A stretch of 22,631 bases of DNA from Bacteroidaceae bacterium (GTDB lineage: Bacteria; Bacteroidota; Bacteroidia; Bacteroidales; Bacteroidaceae), in contig JAGBYN010000039.1 in the NCBI GenBank assembly GCA_017628775.1, positions 1 to 22,631 of the forward strand, in the 5' to 3' direction. Numbering within the stretch: position 1 is the stretch's first letter; each line of letters starts with the position of its first letter. Under the pieces are notes generated by a model. That model was not told where the DNA came from, made no database searches, and saw only the letters and a list, made by a program, of their open reading frames with translations. Below are positions 1-10,466 of this stretch, piece after piece. Made by a program: the position numbers and the translations under genes.

Positions 1-1
1 G

Positions 2-1513
2 CTTTTCCCTTCTGACCTCGTTTTGGCAGATCTTTATTTGCTTCGTGGTCGTTCATTAGCAGACTATGAAAAGGCTGCAATGTATTACTACACCTGGTTG
101 GAAGAAAATGCACGTGGACGCATTACTCAAGCAGCGGCTGCAATTTACAATATCGTTGAATTTGATGGTCAAGATCCTATCATCCATGCAGCCCCCGAAC
201 TTTGGTATAATTCGCTTACATCTTATGCCAGCAATTCAGAAACTGTTGTTGCCATTCCTTCTGCATCAAACTACAGCTTCGGTAAGGTATTGACACAGAT
301 CCCTATGCTCTGTGGTTTTGAAGTTTCCTCTTCAAACTCTACAAGTGCATCAGGTGAGACTGTTGCAACAAGTGGTGAAATTAACATCACTCCTAATGCC
401 AAGAAACGTCAGATTGGTCACTCTAAGCGCTATGAAGCTTTGAATAAGTCACAGCTCTACCTCACTTTGGATATGAATATGGGCCTTGAAGAAGAAGGTA
501 CTGTTTCTAAGACGAAGTACTATGAAGTGGGTGATGCTCGTTTCTATGGTACTGTGCCCAAGTACGAAACTGCTGATGACGGTGTTGTTCAGTTCATCCA
601 AAAGTTCGGTCCTGCTGAACGTGGTAACTCAAAGGCTGGTGATTACTATGTAAATGGTCAGTTCTCATTTATTTATGAAGTGCCCGTTTACCGCCTCAAG
701 CAAGTTTGGTTGCGTTTCGCTGAAGCCATCAACCGTGCTGGTTTCCCAGGTTATGCATTCGCAATCATTCGTGATGGTATTACATACAATAAATTCCCTG
801 AATTCAATTACAGCATCGAATTAGATACACTTTCTAAGTCAGTCAATGACGAAGGTGCACTTGTGTTGAATTGTCGTGGTACATTCACACCTGATACAAC
901 ACACATGGAAGCTAATACCATCAATATCTCACCTGATGAATTGCTCCGCGCGCAAACTAAGCCTTACCTCGATTTCTCTGAAACAGATTGGAGAAATATT
1001 GGTATCCATGCTTTAGGTTGTGGTAAGTTTGAATCAACTGACACAGTTTATGTTTACAACAAGGTTGTAGGTACTCGTAAGCAAGCGATTCTTGACCGTT
1101 TAGGTATGTACGAACCTGTACCTTATGCTAAGAAGAATGGTCGCGTTGTGACAACACCTGAAGAACCAACTTATACAGATACTCTTGTTGTGATTGTTGA
1201 CTCTGTGATGGTTGAACCAAAACCAGCTAACAATTGGGAAATTGAAGCTGTAGAAACATTGATTGCTGACGAAATGGCACTTGAATTGGCTTTCGAAGGT
1301 TATCGTTTCTTTGACCTCACTCGTCATGCACGTCACAAGAACAATGCAGGCTTTGATGGTACTGAATGGTTCGCTTGGATGATTGCAAACCGCTCTGTAA
1401 ACAAGGCTCCTTATGCTCCTGTTGAAGACGGTGAAATTGATGAAAAGGACAATGCCCTTTATAACATCCTGCTCAACCAAGACAATTGGTACTTACCTAA
1501 TCCAAAATATTAA
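2..1513 (+). CDS. SusD/RagB-family outer-membrane nutrient-binding lipoprotein, 5' partial
   Basis: This is the C-terminal part of a SusD/RagB-type protein. In the family, it is a surface lipoprotein that caps a SusC/RagA TonB-dependent transporter and captures glycans or peptides. The frame is open from base 2 with residues FPSDLVLADLYLLRGR, so the gene begins outside the window and an internal TTG at 23 is not the start. Family signs are the helical TPR-like segment LADLYLLRGR, the segment LKQVWLRFAEAINRAG, the near-C-terminal LELAFEGYRFFDLTRH and the ending NWYLPNP, all typical of SusD proteins. The lipobox and signal peptide are not visible. A SusC partner is expected just upstream but lies outside the window. 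The substrate cannot be read from the sequence. A terminator follows directly, so the gene is probably last in its operon. The family call is secure; the ligand is unknown. Confidence 0.93.
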   Translation, partial: LFPSDLVLADLYLLRGRSLADYEKAAMYYYTWLEENARGRITQAAAAIYNIVEFDGQDPIIHAAPELWYNSLTSYASNSETVVAIPSASNYSFGKVLTQIPMLCGFEVSSSNSTSASGETVATSGEINITPNAKKRQIGHSKRYEALNKSQLYLTLDMNMGLEEEGTVSKTKYYEVGDARFYGTVPKYETADDGVVQFIQKFGPAERGNSKAGDYYVNGQFSFIYEVPVYRLKQVWLRFAEAINRAGFPGYAFAIIRDGITYNKFPEFNYSIELDTLSKSVNDEGALVLNCRGTFTPDTTHMEANTINISPDELLRAQTKPYLDFSETDWRNIGIHALGCGKFESTDTVYVYNKVVGTRKQAILDRLGMYEPVPYAKKNGRVVTTPEEPTYTDTLVVIVDSVMVEPKPANNWEIEAVETLIADEMALELAFEGYRFFDLTRHARHKNNAGFDGTEWFAWMIANRSVNKAPYAPVEDGEIDEKDNALYNILLNQDNWYLPNPKY

Positions 1514-1518
1514 AGTTA

Positions 1519-1555
1519 AAAACGGAGGTGAACCGAAATGGTTTACCTCCGTTTT
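1519..1555 (+). terminator. Hairpin terminator after the susD-like gene
   Basis: AAAACGGAGGT (1519-1529) pairs perfectly with ACCTCCGTTTT (1545-1555), and the inner bases GAACC/GGTTT extend the stem to about 16 bp with a 5-base loop. It lies 6 bases past the stop codon and ends in a short T run, as expected of an intrinsic terminator. Confidence 0.85.
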
Positions 1556-1691
1556 CTTCTTTATACCCGTTGATTATGTTTTTAGTCGTACCGATTTGTT
1601 GGTGTTTTATATGTTTTTTTGACTTGATAATTCCTGTGAATATCCTTATTTATGACGAAAGATTAAAAAAAGTTATAAACAATGTTTTTAG

Positions 1692-1725
1692 TTTGCGTAG
1701 AAATTGCGATATTTGCGTATAATTG
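1692..1725 (+). promoter_or_regulatory. Weak candidate promoter for the lpx block
   Basis: The gap between the susD-like gene and lpxD (1514-1778) holds the terminator and then AT-rich DNA. TTTG at 1692-1695 and TATAATTG at 1718-1725 resemble the Bacteroidota -33 and -7 boxes. The -7 box has one mismatch to TAnnTTTG and the spacer is 22 bp. It is a plausible but unproven start for lpxD transcription. Nothing else gene-like was found in the gap. Confidence 0.3.
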
Positions 1726-1748
1726 TACAATCATAAGAGCTAAGCAGC

Positions 1749-1764
1749 GTGTTTAGTTCATTAA
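1749..1764 (+). repeat. 16-base leader motif, copy 1 (before lpxD)
   Basis: GTGTTTAGTTCATTAA ends 14 bases before the lpxD start. A copy with one base changed ends 15 bases before the lpxC-fabZ start. The matching position in both leaders suggests a shared 5' UTR element, but chance in AT-rich DNA cannot be excluded. Confidence 0.4.
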
Positions 1765-1778
1765 AAATGCGAGAAACA

Positions 1779-2828
1779 ATGGAGTTTTCAGCGAAACAAA
1801 TTGCTGAGTACCTTCAAGGTACTGTTGACGGAAATCCAAATGCGACCGTCAAAACTTTTGCTAAGATTGAAGAAGGAATGGAAGGTGCAATATCTTTCCT
1901 GGCAAATCCTAAATATGCCCATTATCTTTATGAAACCAAGTCAAGTGTGGTTTTGGTTAACCAAGATTTTGTGGCAGATTCCGATAAGACGTACACCGCA
2001 ACGTTGGTGCGTGTGCCCAATGCCTATGAAGCGATAGCCAAGTTGTTAAATCTTTACGAACAGTTTAAAGGTAAGCGTAGTGGCGTGCATCCTTTGGCTT
2101 TTGTCTCAGAAAGTGCAACAATTGGTGAGAATTGCTATATCGGTCCATTTGCTTACGTTGGCGATGGTGCTGTTATTGGTAAAGGCACACAACTTTATCC
2201 TCATGTTGTCGTTGAAGAACGCGCTCAGGTAGGCGACGATTGTATTTTATACCCCAATGTGAGTATCTATCACGACTGTGTGGTTGGTAATCGCGTGATT
2301 CTTCATTCGGGTTGCGTTATCGGTGCTGATGGCTTTGGCTTTGCACCTTCGGCTCAAGGGTATGAGAAAATACCCCAAATTGGTATCGTAACGATCGAAG
2401 ATGATGTGGAAATCGGCGCCAATGCTTGTGTTGACCGTTCTACGATGGGTAGTACTTATGTGCGCAAGGGCGTGAAGCTTGATAACATGGTTCAGATTGC
2501 CCACAATGTAGAAGTTGGTAGTCACACCGTGATGTCGGCTCAGGTGGGTGTTGCAGGAAGCACCAAAATAGGAGAGTGGTGTATGTTTGGTGGGCAGGTT
2601 GGTATGGCAGGTCATATCACGGTTGCCGATCGCACGATGTGTGGCGCTCAAGCCGGCATTGCAGGTAGCGTTAAGAAACCCGGTACTACGATTCAGGGCT
2701 CGCCAGCAATCAATGCAAAGGATTTTATGCGTTCAAGTGTTGTTTTCAAGCGTTTGCCTGAAATGTACACAGAACTTAATGATTTAAAGAAACAAATAGA
2801 AGAGCTAAAAGCACAACTTTCTAAGTAA
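1779..2828 (+). CDS. lpxD: UDP-3-O-acylglucosamine N-acyltransferase (LpxD), lipid A synthesis
   Basis: LpxD transfers a 3-hydroxyacyl chain from acyl-ACP to the amino group of UDP-3-O-acyl-glucosamine, the third step of lipid A synthesis, in the cytoplasm. The protein has an N-terminal uridine-binding domain (about residues 1-100, with FAKIEEG and ISFLANPKY), then a left-handed beta-helix of hexapeptide repeats (about 105-310). His242 in VQIAHN matches the catalytic His of the family, and a C-terminal helix (about 332-349) carries a coiled-coil-like [17 protein letters not shown] chose the ATG at 1779 ([12 protein letters not shown], 349 aa) because family members begin MEFSA. The in-frame GTG at 1749 and ATG at 1767 would add residues that are not conserved. 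It is first in the lpxD, lpxC-fabZ, lpxA series. The identification is confident. Confidence 0.96.
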   Translation: MEFSAKQIAEYLQGTVDGNPNATVKTFAKIEEGMEGAISFLANPKYAHYLYETKSSVVLVNQDFVADSDKTYTATLVRVPNAYEAIAKLLNLYEQFKGKRSGVHPLAFVSESATIGENCYIGPFAYVGDGAVIGKGTQLYPHVVVEERAQVGDDCILYPNVSIYHDCVVGNRVILHSGCVIGADGFGFAPSAQGYEKIPQIGIVTIEDDVEIGANACVDRSTMGSTYVRKGVKLDNMVQIAHNVEVGSHTVMSAQVGVAGSTKIGEWCMFGGQVGMAGHITVADRTMCGAQAGIAGSVKKPGTTIQGSPAINAKDFMRSSVVFKRLPEMYTELNDLKKQIEELKAQLSK

Positions 2829-2935
2829 GTCGGGCTATGTATATCTTGGGACGTGTCAACAACGCGGAGCGTGAGTCTGACAATCCTTAAATGTTACATG
2901 CTTTAGTGCGACAAATTATAGTGTAATCAGAATGT

Positions 2936-2951
2936 GTGTTTAGTTCCTTAA
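2936..2951 (+). repeat. 16-base leader motif, copy 2 (before lpxC-fabZ)
   Basis: GTGTTTAGTTCCTTAA matches the lpxD leader motif at 15 of 16 positions and lies at nearly the same distance from the start codon. The rest of the 138-base lpxD-lpxC gap shows no clear promoter or terminator. Confidence 0.4.
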
Positions 2952-2966
2952 TTTACATGTGATATT

Positions 2967-4352
2967 ATGTCAAAGCAAAAAACACTTAAAGAGAGTTTTT
3001 CTCTTTCTAGTATTGGGCTACATACAGGTTTAAAATTGACCGTAACCTTTAATCCCGCGCCTGAAGGCCATGGCTATAAGATTCAACGTGTTGATCTTGA
3101 AGGCCAACCCATTATCGATGCTGTTGCAGAGAATGTGGTTGATACCAGTCGTGGAACGGTTGTTGCAAAAGGCGAAGTGCGTTGTTCAACGATTGAGCAT
3201 GGTATGGCCGCTCTTTATGCTTTTGGTATTGACAACTGTTTGATTCAGGTGGATGGTCCTGAATTCCCTATTCTTGATGGTAGCTCTTACTACTATGTAC
3301 AAAGCATCAAACGCGTAGGTATCGTAGAACAAGAAGCTGAGAAGGATTATTATGTGATTAAGCGCAAGGTTGAGTTTAATGATCCAGCCACTGGTTCGCA
3401 AATCACGTTATTGCCCGATGAACAGTTCTCCATTACTTCGATGATCTCTTTTGACTCACAGTTCTTGAGCAGTCAGTTTGCTACGCTTGATGATATGTCG
3501 AAGTTTGAAGACGAAGTGGCCTCAGCCCGTACATTTGTTTTCGTTCGTGAAATTCAACCTCTTCTTGCTGCAGGATTGATCAAGGGTGGTGACCTTCAAA
3601 ATGCGATTGTGATCTATGAAAGACAGATGTCGCAAGAGGATTTAGATAGAATGGCTGACTCCTTGAATGTGGAGCATCGTGATGCTTCACAGTTGGGTTA
3701 CCTTCAAACACGTCCTTTAGTATGGCCCAACGAGCCTGCTCGTCATAAGTTGCTTGATATTATTGGTGACCTTGCGTTGATCGGTCGTCCGATTAAGGGA
3801 CGCATTATTGCGACTCGCCCAGGTCACACCATCAACAATAAGTTCGCGCGTCAATTGCGTAAGGAAATTAAGCAAAACGAGGTTCAGGCACCTTCTTATA
3901 ACCCCAATAAGCCTGCAATTCTCGATAATAATGCTATCCGTCGTTTACTCCCTCACCGTTATCCCATGCAGTTGGTGGATAAGGTGATTGAAAAGACAAA
4001 GAAGTATATTGTAGGTGTTAAGAATGTAACCGCCAACGAAGAATTCTTCCAAGGCCACTTCCCAGGTGAACCTGTTATGCCAGGTGTGTTGCAGATTGAA
4101 GCCCTTGCACAATGTGGTGGCCTTTTGGTGATGAGTGATCTTGAAGAACCTGAAAAGTACAGCACTTATTTCCTACGCATCGACGATGTGAAGTTCCGCA
4201 GTAAGGTGGTGCCAGGCGATACATTGCTTTTCCATGTGCGCCTTATGACCCCAATACGTCGAGGTATTGCCTCAATGCGTGGCTTTGCCTTTGTGGGTGA
4301 CAATTGTGTTATGGAAGCTACCTTTACCGCACAAATCGTTAAGCAAGAGTAA
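2967..4352 (+). CDS. lpxC/fabZ: Bifunctional UDP-3-O-acyl-GlcNAc deacetylase / 3-hydroxyacyl-ACP dehydratase (LpxC-FabZ fusion)
   Basis: One 461-residue protein joins two enzymes. The N-terminal part (about 1-305) is LpxC, the zinc deacetylase that makes the committed step of lipid A synthesis. Zinc ligands appear as His78 in IEHGMAAL and His260 and Asp264 in RHKLLDIIGDL, and His287 in RPGHTIN fits the conserved catalytic His. The C-terminal part (about 320-461) is FabZ, which dehydrates 3-hydroxyacyl-ACP. It shows LLPHRYPMQLVD, the catalytic His364 in FFQGHFPGEP and Glu378 in MPGVLQIEALAQ. Both active sites look intact. The fusion is a known Bacteroidota arrangement, and it places two enzymes that compete for 3-hydroxyacyl-ACP in one chain. 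The gene follows lpxD and precedes lpxA. The ATG at 2967 gives the expected N-terminus. Confidence 0.97.
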   Translation: MSKQKTLKESFSLSSIGLHTGLKLTVTFNPAPEGHGYKIQRVDLEGQPIIDAVAENVVDTSRGTVVAKGEVRCSTIEHGMAALYAFGIDNCLIQVDGPEFPILDGSSYYYVQSIKRVGIVEQEAEKDYYVIKRKVEFNDPATGSQITLLPDEQFSITSMISFDSQFLSSQFATLDDMSKFEDEVASARTFVFVREIQPLLAAGLIKGGDLQNAIVIYERQMSQEDLDRMADSLNVEHRDASQLGYLQTRPLVWPNEPARHKLLDIIGDLALIGRPIKGRIIATRPGHTINNKFARQLRKEIKQNEVQAPSYNPNKPAILDNNAIRRLLPHRYPMQLVDKVIEKTKKYIVGVKNVTANEEFFQGHFPGEPVMPGVLQIEALAQCGGLLVMSDLEEPEKYSTYFLRIDDVKFRSKVVPGDTLLFHVRLMTPIRRGIASMRGFAFVGDNCVMEATFTAQIVKQE

Positions 4353-4561
4353 ACAAAACTAAAGGTGTGGCCTCTTAATTCTTCAAACAGAGTTTTCATT
4401 AATTCGTCCCACCATTTTTTTTAGATAAGGTGCGTACTTGATATCTTTTGCTTTTAAATCGTTTTTATAGGGTTCTTTTTTGTCCGTCTAATGGTTAAAC
4501 TACGAATCTCCTGTAAAATGAAAGAATAGAACCCACCTAAATATTATTAACAATTAATATC

Positions 4562-4592
4562 GGAGTGGTAATAGAGAAACGCTCTATCCTCC
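4562..4592 (+). promoter_or_regulatory. Leader hairpin directly upstream of lpxA
   Basis: ATAGAG (4571-4576) and CTCTAT (4582-4587) form a perfect 6-bp stem with a 5-base loop. Outside it, GGAG (4562-4565) can pair with CTCC (4589-4592), leaving a bulge. The structure ends 10 bases before the lpxA ATG. The rest of the 250-base gap (4353-4602) is AT-rich, with an eight-T run near 4413. I found no TAnnTTTG box or clear terminator there. A regulatory role is only inferred. Confidence 0.35.
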
Positions 4593-4602
4593 AACCCTAA
4601 AC

Positions 4603-5370
4603 ATGATTAGTCCATTAGCATTTGTTCATCCCGAAGCAGTTATCGGCGAGAACTGTGAAATAGGTCCTTTTTGCTACATCGATAAGAATGTAGTTATCGG
4701 CAACAATAATAAACTGATGAATGGTGTGACTTTACTCTACGGAACGCGTATGGGTCATGGCAACACGGTATTCCCTGGTGCAGTTATTGGTGCTATACCA
4801 CAAGATTTGAAGTTCGTTGGTGAAGAAACGACTGCAGAAATCGGTGATAACAACACGATTCGCGAGAATGTAACCATCAATCGCGGAACAGCAGCGAAGG
4901 GTAAGACTGTTGTCGGCAACAATAACCTCCTCATGGAAGGAATGCACGTCGGCCACGATGTAATTATCAAGAATTTCTGTATCATTGGCAATGCCACAAA
5001 GCTTGCTGGTGAGGTGGAAATTGATGACTTCGCGATATTAAGTTCAACAGTGCTTGTTCATCAATTCTGTCGCATCGGTAGTTATGTTATGGTCGGTGGC
5101 GGTACACGTACCTCTCAGGATATTCCCCCCTTCGTTATCGCAGGCCGTGAACCTGTGGCGTACTGCGGTTTGAATATCGTTGGCTTACGTCGTCGTGGTT
5201 TTGCGCCCGAGGTGATTGATAACATTCATAATGCTTACCGCATTATCTACGGTGGTACAGGTTTAATGAAAGCACGCTTGCAGCAAGTGCGTGAAGAAGT
5301 GCCTGCTTGCCCTGAGGTTGAATACATCATTCGTTTCTTTGAAGCATCATCAAGAGGCGTCATTAAGTAA
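4603..5370 (+). CDS. lpxA: UDP-N-acetylglucosamine acyltransferase (LpxA)
   Basis: LpxA catalyses the first lipid A step, moving a 3-hydroxyacyl group from ACP to the 3-OH of UDP-GlcNAc in the cytoplasm. The 255-residue length fits the family. Residues 1-185 are hexapeptide beta-helix repeats (for example VHPEAVIGENCEIG). His118 in MHVGHDV matches the catalytic His of E. coli LpxA (His125), and HQFCRIGSYVMVGGG and NIVGLRRRGF are family hallmarks. The C-terminal helical part (about 190-255) includes RIIYGGTGL. It sits 250 bases after lpxC-fabZ and 39 bases before the next gene, with which it is probably co-transcribed. The identification is confident. Confidence 0.96.
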   Translation: MISPLAFVHPEAVIGENCEIGPFCYIDKNVVIGNNNKLMNGVTLLYGTRMGHGNTVFPGAVIGAIPQDLKFVGEETTAEIGDNNTIRENVTINRGTAAKGKTVVGNNNLLMEGMHVGHDVIIKNFCIIGNATKLAGEVEIDDFAILSSTVLVHQFCRIGSYVMVGGGTRTSQDIPPFVIAGREPVAYCGLNIVGLRRRGFAPEVIDNIHNAYRIIYGGTGLMKARLQQVREEVPACPEVEYIIRFFEASSRGVIK

Positions 5371-5409
5371 TGGCTCGTAACTCTTGATTAACAGATATAA
5401 TGATCTCTT

Positions 5410-5985
5410 ATGTTATACAGAATTAAATATATTTGCGACGAAGTTGATGGATTCGTGCGTGAAATCAAAATTGATAGTGATTCAAGTTTTCTTGACCTCT
5501 GCAAGGTGATTTTGAAATCATGTAATTATCCCGACGATCAAATGACCGAATTCTTTGTGTGTGATGATGAATGGGAACGCCATGAGCAAATCACGCGTGA
5601 AGATATGGGTAACGATGATATAGATACTGATGTTTATCTTATGGCCAAGACACCGCTTTGCGACTTTATAGAAGACAAAGGTCAGCACTTTGAGTTTGTT
5701 TTTGACCCCTTTGCAGAACGTTCTTTCTTCTTGGATGTTAAGGAACTTATTCCTGGTGAGCATCTTGATGAACCAGAAATCATTCGTTCGAAGGGCGAAG
5801 CACCCCAGCAGTTGCAAGATTTTGACGATCCATTTGCTGATGCCATTGTTGCCAAGGCCAATAAAGGATTTAGTGGTGGTGATGACGACGATGATGATTT
5901 TATGTATTCGGGAGAAGGAGGCCTGTTCAATGATGATGAATTGGATCTTGAAGGTTTTGAAATCTCTGATGGTAATCCGTATTGA
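5410..5985 (+). CDS. Acidic pRiA4b ORF-3-like (IS1096 TnpR-like) protein of unknown function
   Basis: This 191-residue protein resembles the family named after plasmid pRiA4b ORF-3, sometimes labelled IS1096 passenger TnpR-like. The N-terminal part (about 1-110) has the expected MLYRIKYICD start, the segment SSFLDLCKVILKSCNY, a FFVCDDEWE stretch and YEF-like beta strands ending FEFVFDPFAER. The C-terminal third is strongly acidic, with six consecutive Asp at 158-163 and a tail rich in Asp and Glu. No catalytic motif or signal peptide is visible, so it is probably cytoplasmic. No transposase or inverted repeats lie nearby, so the mobile-element name should not be read as function. From memory, similar genes sit in this lpx-miaA neighbourhood in related Bacteroidales, which would suggest a housekeeping role. 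The family call is moderate; the function is unknown. Confidence 0.7.
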   Translation: MLYRIKYICDEVDGFVREIKIDSDSSFLDLCKVILKSCNYPDDQMTEFFVCDDEWERHEQITREDMGNDDIDTDVYLMAKTPLCDFIEDKGQHFEFVFDPFAERSFFLDVKELIPGEHLDEPEIIRSKGEAPQQLQDFDDPFADAIVAKANKGFSGGDDDDDDFMYSGEGGLFNDDELDLEGFEISDGNPY

Positions 5986-6057
5986 TATTAGTGGAGGAAC
6001 TTTGCTTAAGGTTGTTCCAGTATCTTATACAGTACGTACTAATAATTACGAATAAAA

Positions 6058-6097
6058 TCGGGTAGGAAGATGGGAATGTCCCCGTGTTCCTGCCCGA
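6058..6097 (+). terminator. Strong hairpin just before miaA: terminator or attenuator
   Basis: TCGGGTAGGAA (6058-6068) pairs with TTCCTGCCCGA (6087-6097) through 11 bp with one G-T pair, and GGGA/TCCC can pair inside. The stem is followed by TTAATTTAT. It lies 72 bases after the preceding stop and ends only 16 bases before the miaA ATG, so it is either a terminator with read-through or a leader structure controlling miaA. Confidence 0.7.
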
Positions 6098-6113
6098 TTA
6101 ATTTATATTGAGG

Positions 6114-7022
6114 ATGCAAAAAACGCTAATTGTTGTATTAGGCCCTACAGCTGTCGGTAAAACAGCATTAACCCTTCGTTTGGCACAATATTTCGGATGT
6201 CCAGTGATCAATGCCGATTCTCGGCAATTGTATCGGGATATCCCCATCATTACAGCTGCGCCAACACTCCAGGAAATGTCGCTCGTGCCCCATTATTTCG
6301 TGGGTACTTTAGGATTGACCGACTACTATAGTGCGGCGCGTTATGAGGAAGAAGTTATGGCTTTCTTGGATGACTATTTTAAGACCTCTGACGTGGCATT
6401 GCTTTCTGGCGGATCAATGATGTACATTGATGCCGTGTGCAATGGTATTGATGATATCCCAACCGTAGATGATGCAACGCGATCTTACTACTACAAGCGC
6501 TATGAAGAAAAAGGCTTGCAAGCGTTACAAGAAGAACTTAAGTCTGTTGATCCAGAGTATTATCAGATCTGCGACCTTCAAAATTATAAACGCGTCATTC
6601 ATGCCTTAGAGATTTGTGCTGTTGCGGGCACAACCTACACCTCGTTGCGCGTCAGGAAAGATAAGCAACGTCCCTTTAATGTTATCAAGATTGGTCTTAA
6701 CCGCGAACGTGAGGAACTTTTTCAACGTATCAACCAAAGAGTAACTCAAATGGTGGATCAAGGTGCTGTCGAAGAGGTTAAACGTGTGCTACTTTACCGT
6801 CAAGAAAATTCATTGAATACCGTAGGGGTGAAGGAAATCTTAAAATACATTGACGGAGAATGGCCCCTGGATTTTGCCCTTGAACGTTTGCGTAAGAATA
6901 CGCGCGTTTACGCAAAGAAGCAACTCACGTGGTTTAAGAAAGATGAGTCCATACGTTGGTTTCATCCTGATGATGAGTCCGAGATTTTGTCTTATTTGTC
7001 ACAAAACATTCATAAACAATAA
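6114..7022 (+). CDS. miaA: tRNA dimethylallyltransferase (MiaA)
   Basis: MiaA attaches a dimethylallyl group from dimethylallyl diphosphate to N6 of A37 in tRNAs that read codons starting with U. The P-loop GPTAVGKT is at residues 10-17. [10 protein letters not shown] follows at 33-42, with Asp35 in the position of the catalytic base, and [11 protein letters not shown] near the C-terminus is the usual substrate-binding signature. The ATG at 6114 (MQKTLIVV, 302 aa) is preferred over an in-frame TTG at 6108. A strong hairpin ends 16 bases upstream, and no promoter box was seen between them. The gene is 47 bases from the beta-galactosidase gene, so read-through is possible. The identification is confident. 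Confidence 0.95.
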   Translation: MQKTLIVVLGPTAVGKTALTLRLAQYFGCPVINADSRQLYRDIPIITAAPTLQEMSLVPHYFVGTLGLTDYYSAARYEEEVMAFLDDYFKTSDVALLSGGSMMYIDAVCNGIDDIPTVDDATRSYYYKRYEEKGLQALQEELKSVDPEYYQICDLQNYKRVIHALEICAVAGTTYTSLRVRKDKQRPFNVIKIGLNREREELFQRINQRVTQMVDQGAVEEVKRVLLYRQENSLNTVGVKEILKYIDGEWPLDFALERLRKNTRVYAKKQLTWFKKDESIRWFHPDDESEILSYLSQNIHKQ

Positions 7023-7066
7023 AACAACTAATTTAAAAACCTACCTTATAAACCATAAAACCTTAA

Positions 7067-10177
<3,111 letters not shown>

Positions 10178-10206
10178 CGGCCTTGCTTGTACGCGGGGCA
10201 ATGTTT

Positions 10207-10260
10207 AGAAGAGTGAGCGAGAGCAACCTTAGTATTGGTTTTTCTTGCCACTCTTCTTTT
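10207..10260 (+). terminator. Terminator after the beta-galactosidase gene
   Basis: AGAAGAGTG (10207-10215) pairs perfectly with CACTCTTCT (10249-10257), followed by TTT. GCAA/TTGC and AACC/GGTT can pair inside. It sits 30 bases past the stop. The rest of the 289-base gap holds the promoter of the export operon and no gene. Confidence 0.75.
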
Positions 10261-10352
10261 GCATTTATTGTGTGTTGTCTGCGATATTCGTTGCTTTTTG
10301 GTAAAAAATGTTTTGAAAACAGACGTTCTGTTTAGAAAAGCCAATTTATATT

Positions 10353-10384
10353 TTTGGTGGTAAGAAAACATTTTTATAACTTTG
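10353..10384 (+). promoter_or_regulatory. Bacteroidota-type promoter of the polysaccharide export operon
   Basis: TTTG (10353-10356) and a perfect -7 box TAACTTTG (10377-10384) are separated by 20 bp, the spacing usual for the primary sigma factor of Bacteroidota. Transcription would start near 10390, giving a leader of about 75 bases before the ATG at 10467. Confidence 0.75.
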
Positions 10385-10466
10385 CGAAGTATCGTGTGTA
10401 TTTATGCCCTTATGGGGTGTTGCATATGTTGTGAATATTTAATAATCAACTACAATATTTTTAAAG

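Noticed and set aside
1528..1722. 64-codon hydrophobic plus-strand frame after the susD-like gene
   Set aside because: It begins inside the terminator hairpin at 1519-1555, has no promoter of its own and looks like translated AT-rich DNA.
1749..1778. Earlier lpxD starts at GTG 1749 and ATG 1767
   Set aside because: They would add residues not typical of LpxD, which begins MEFSA in related proteins. The GTG is also part of the shared leader motif.
5410..5985. Mobile element suggested by the family name IS1096 TnpR-like
   Set aside because: No transposase, terminal inverted repeats or target duplications are visible around it.
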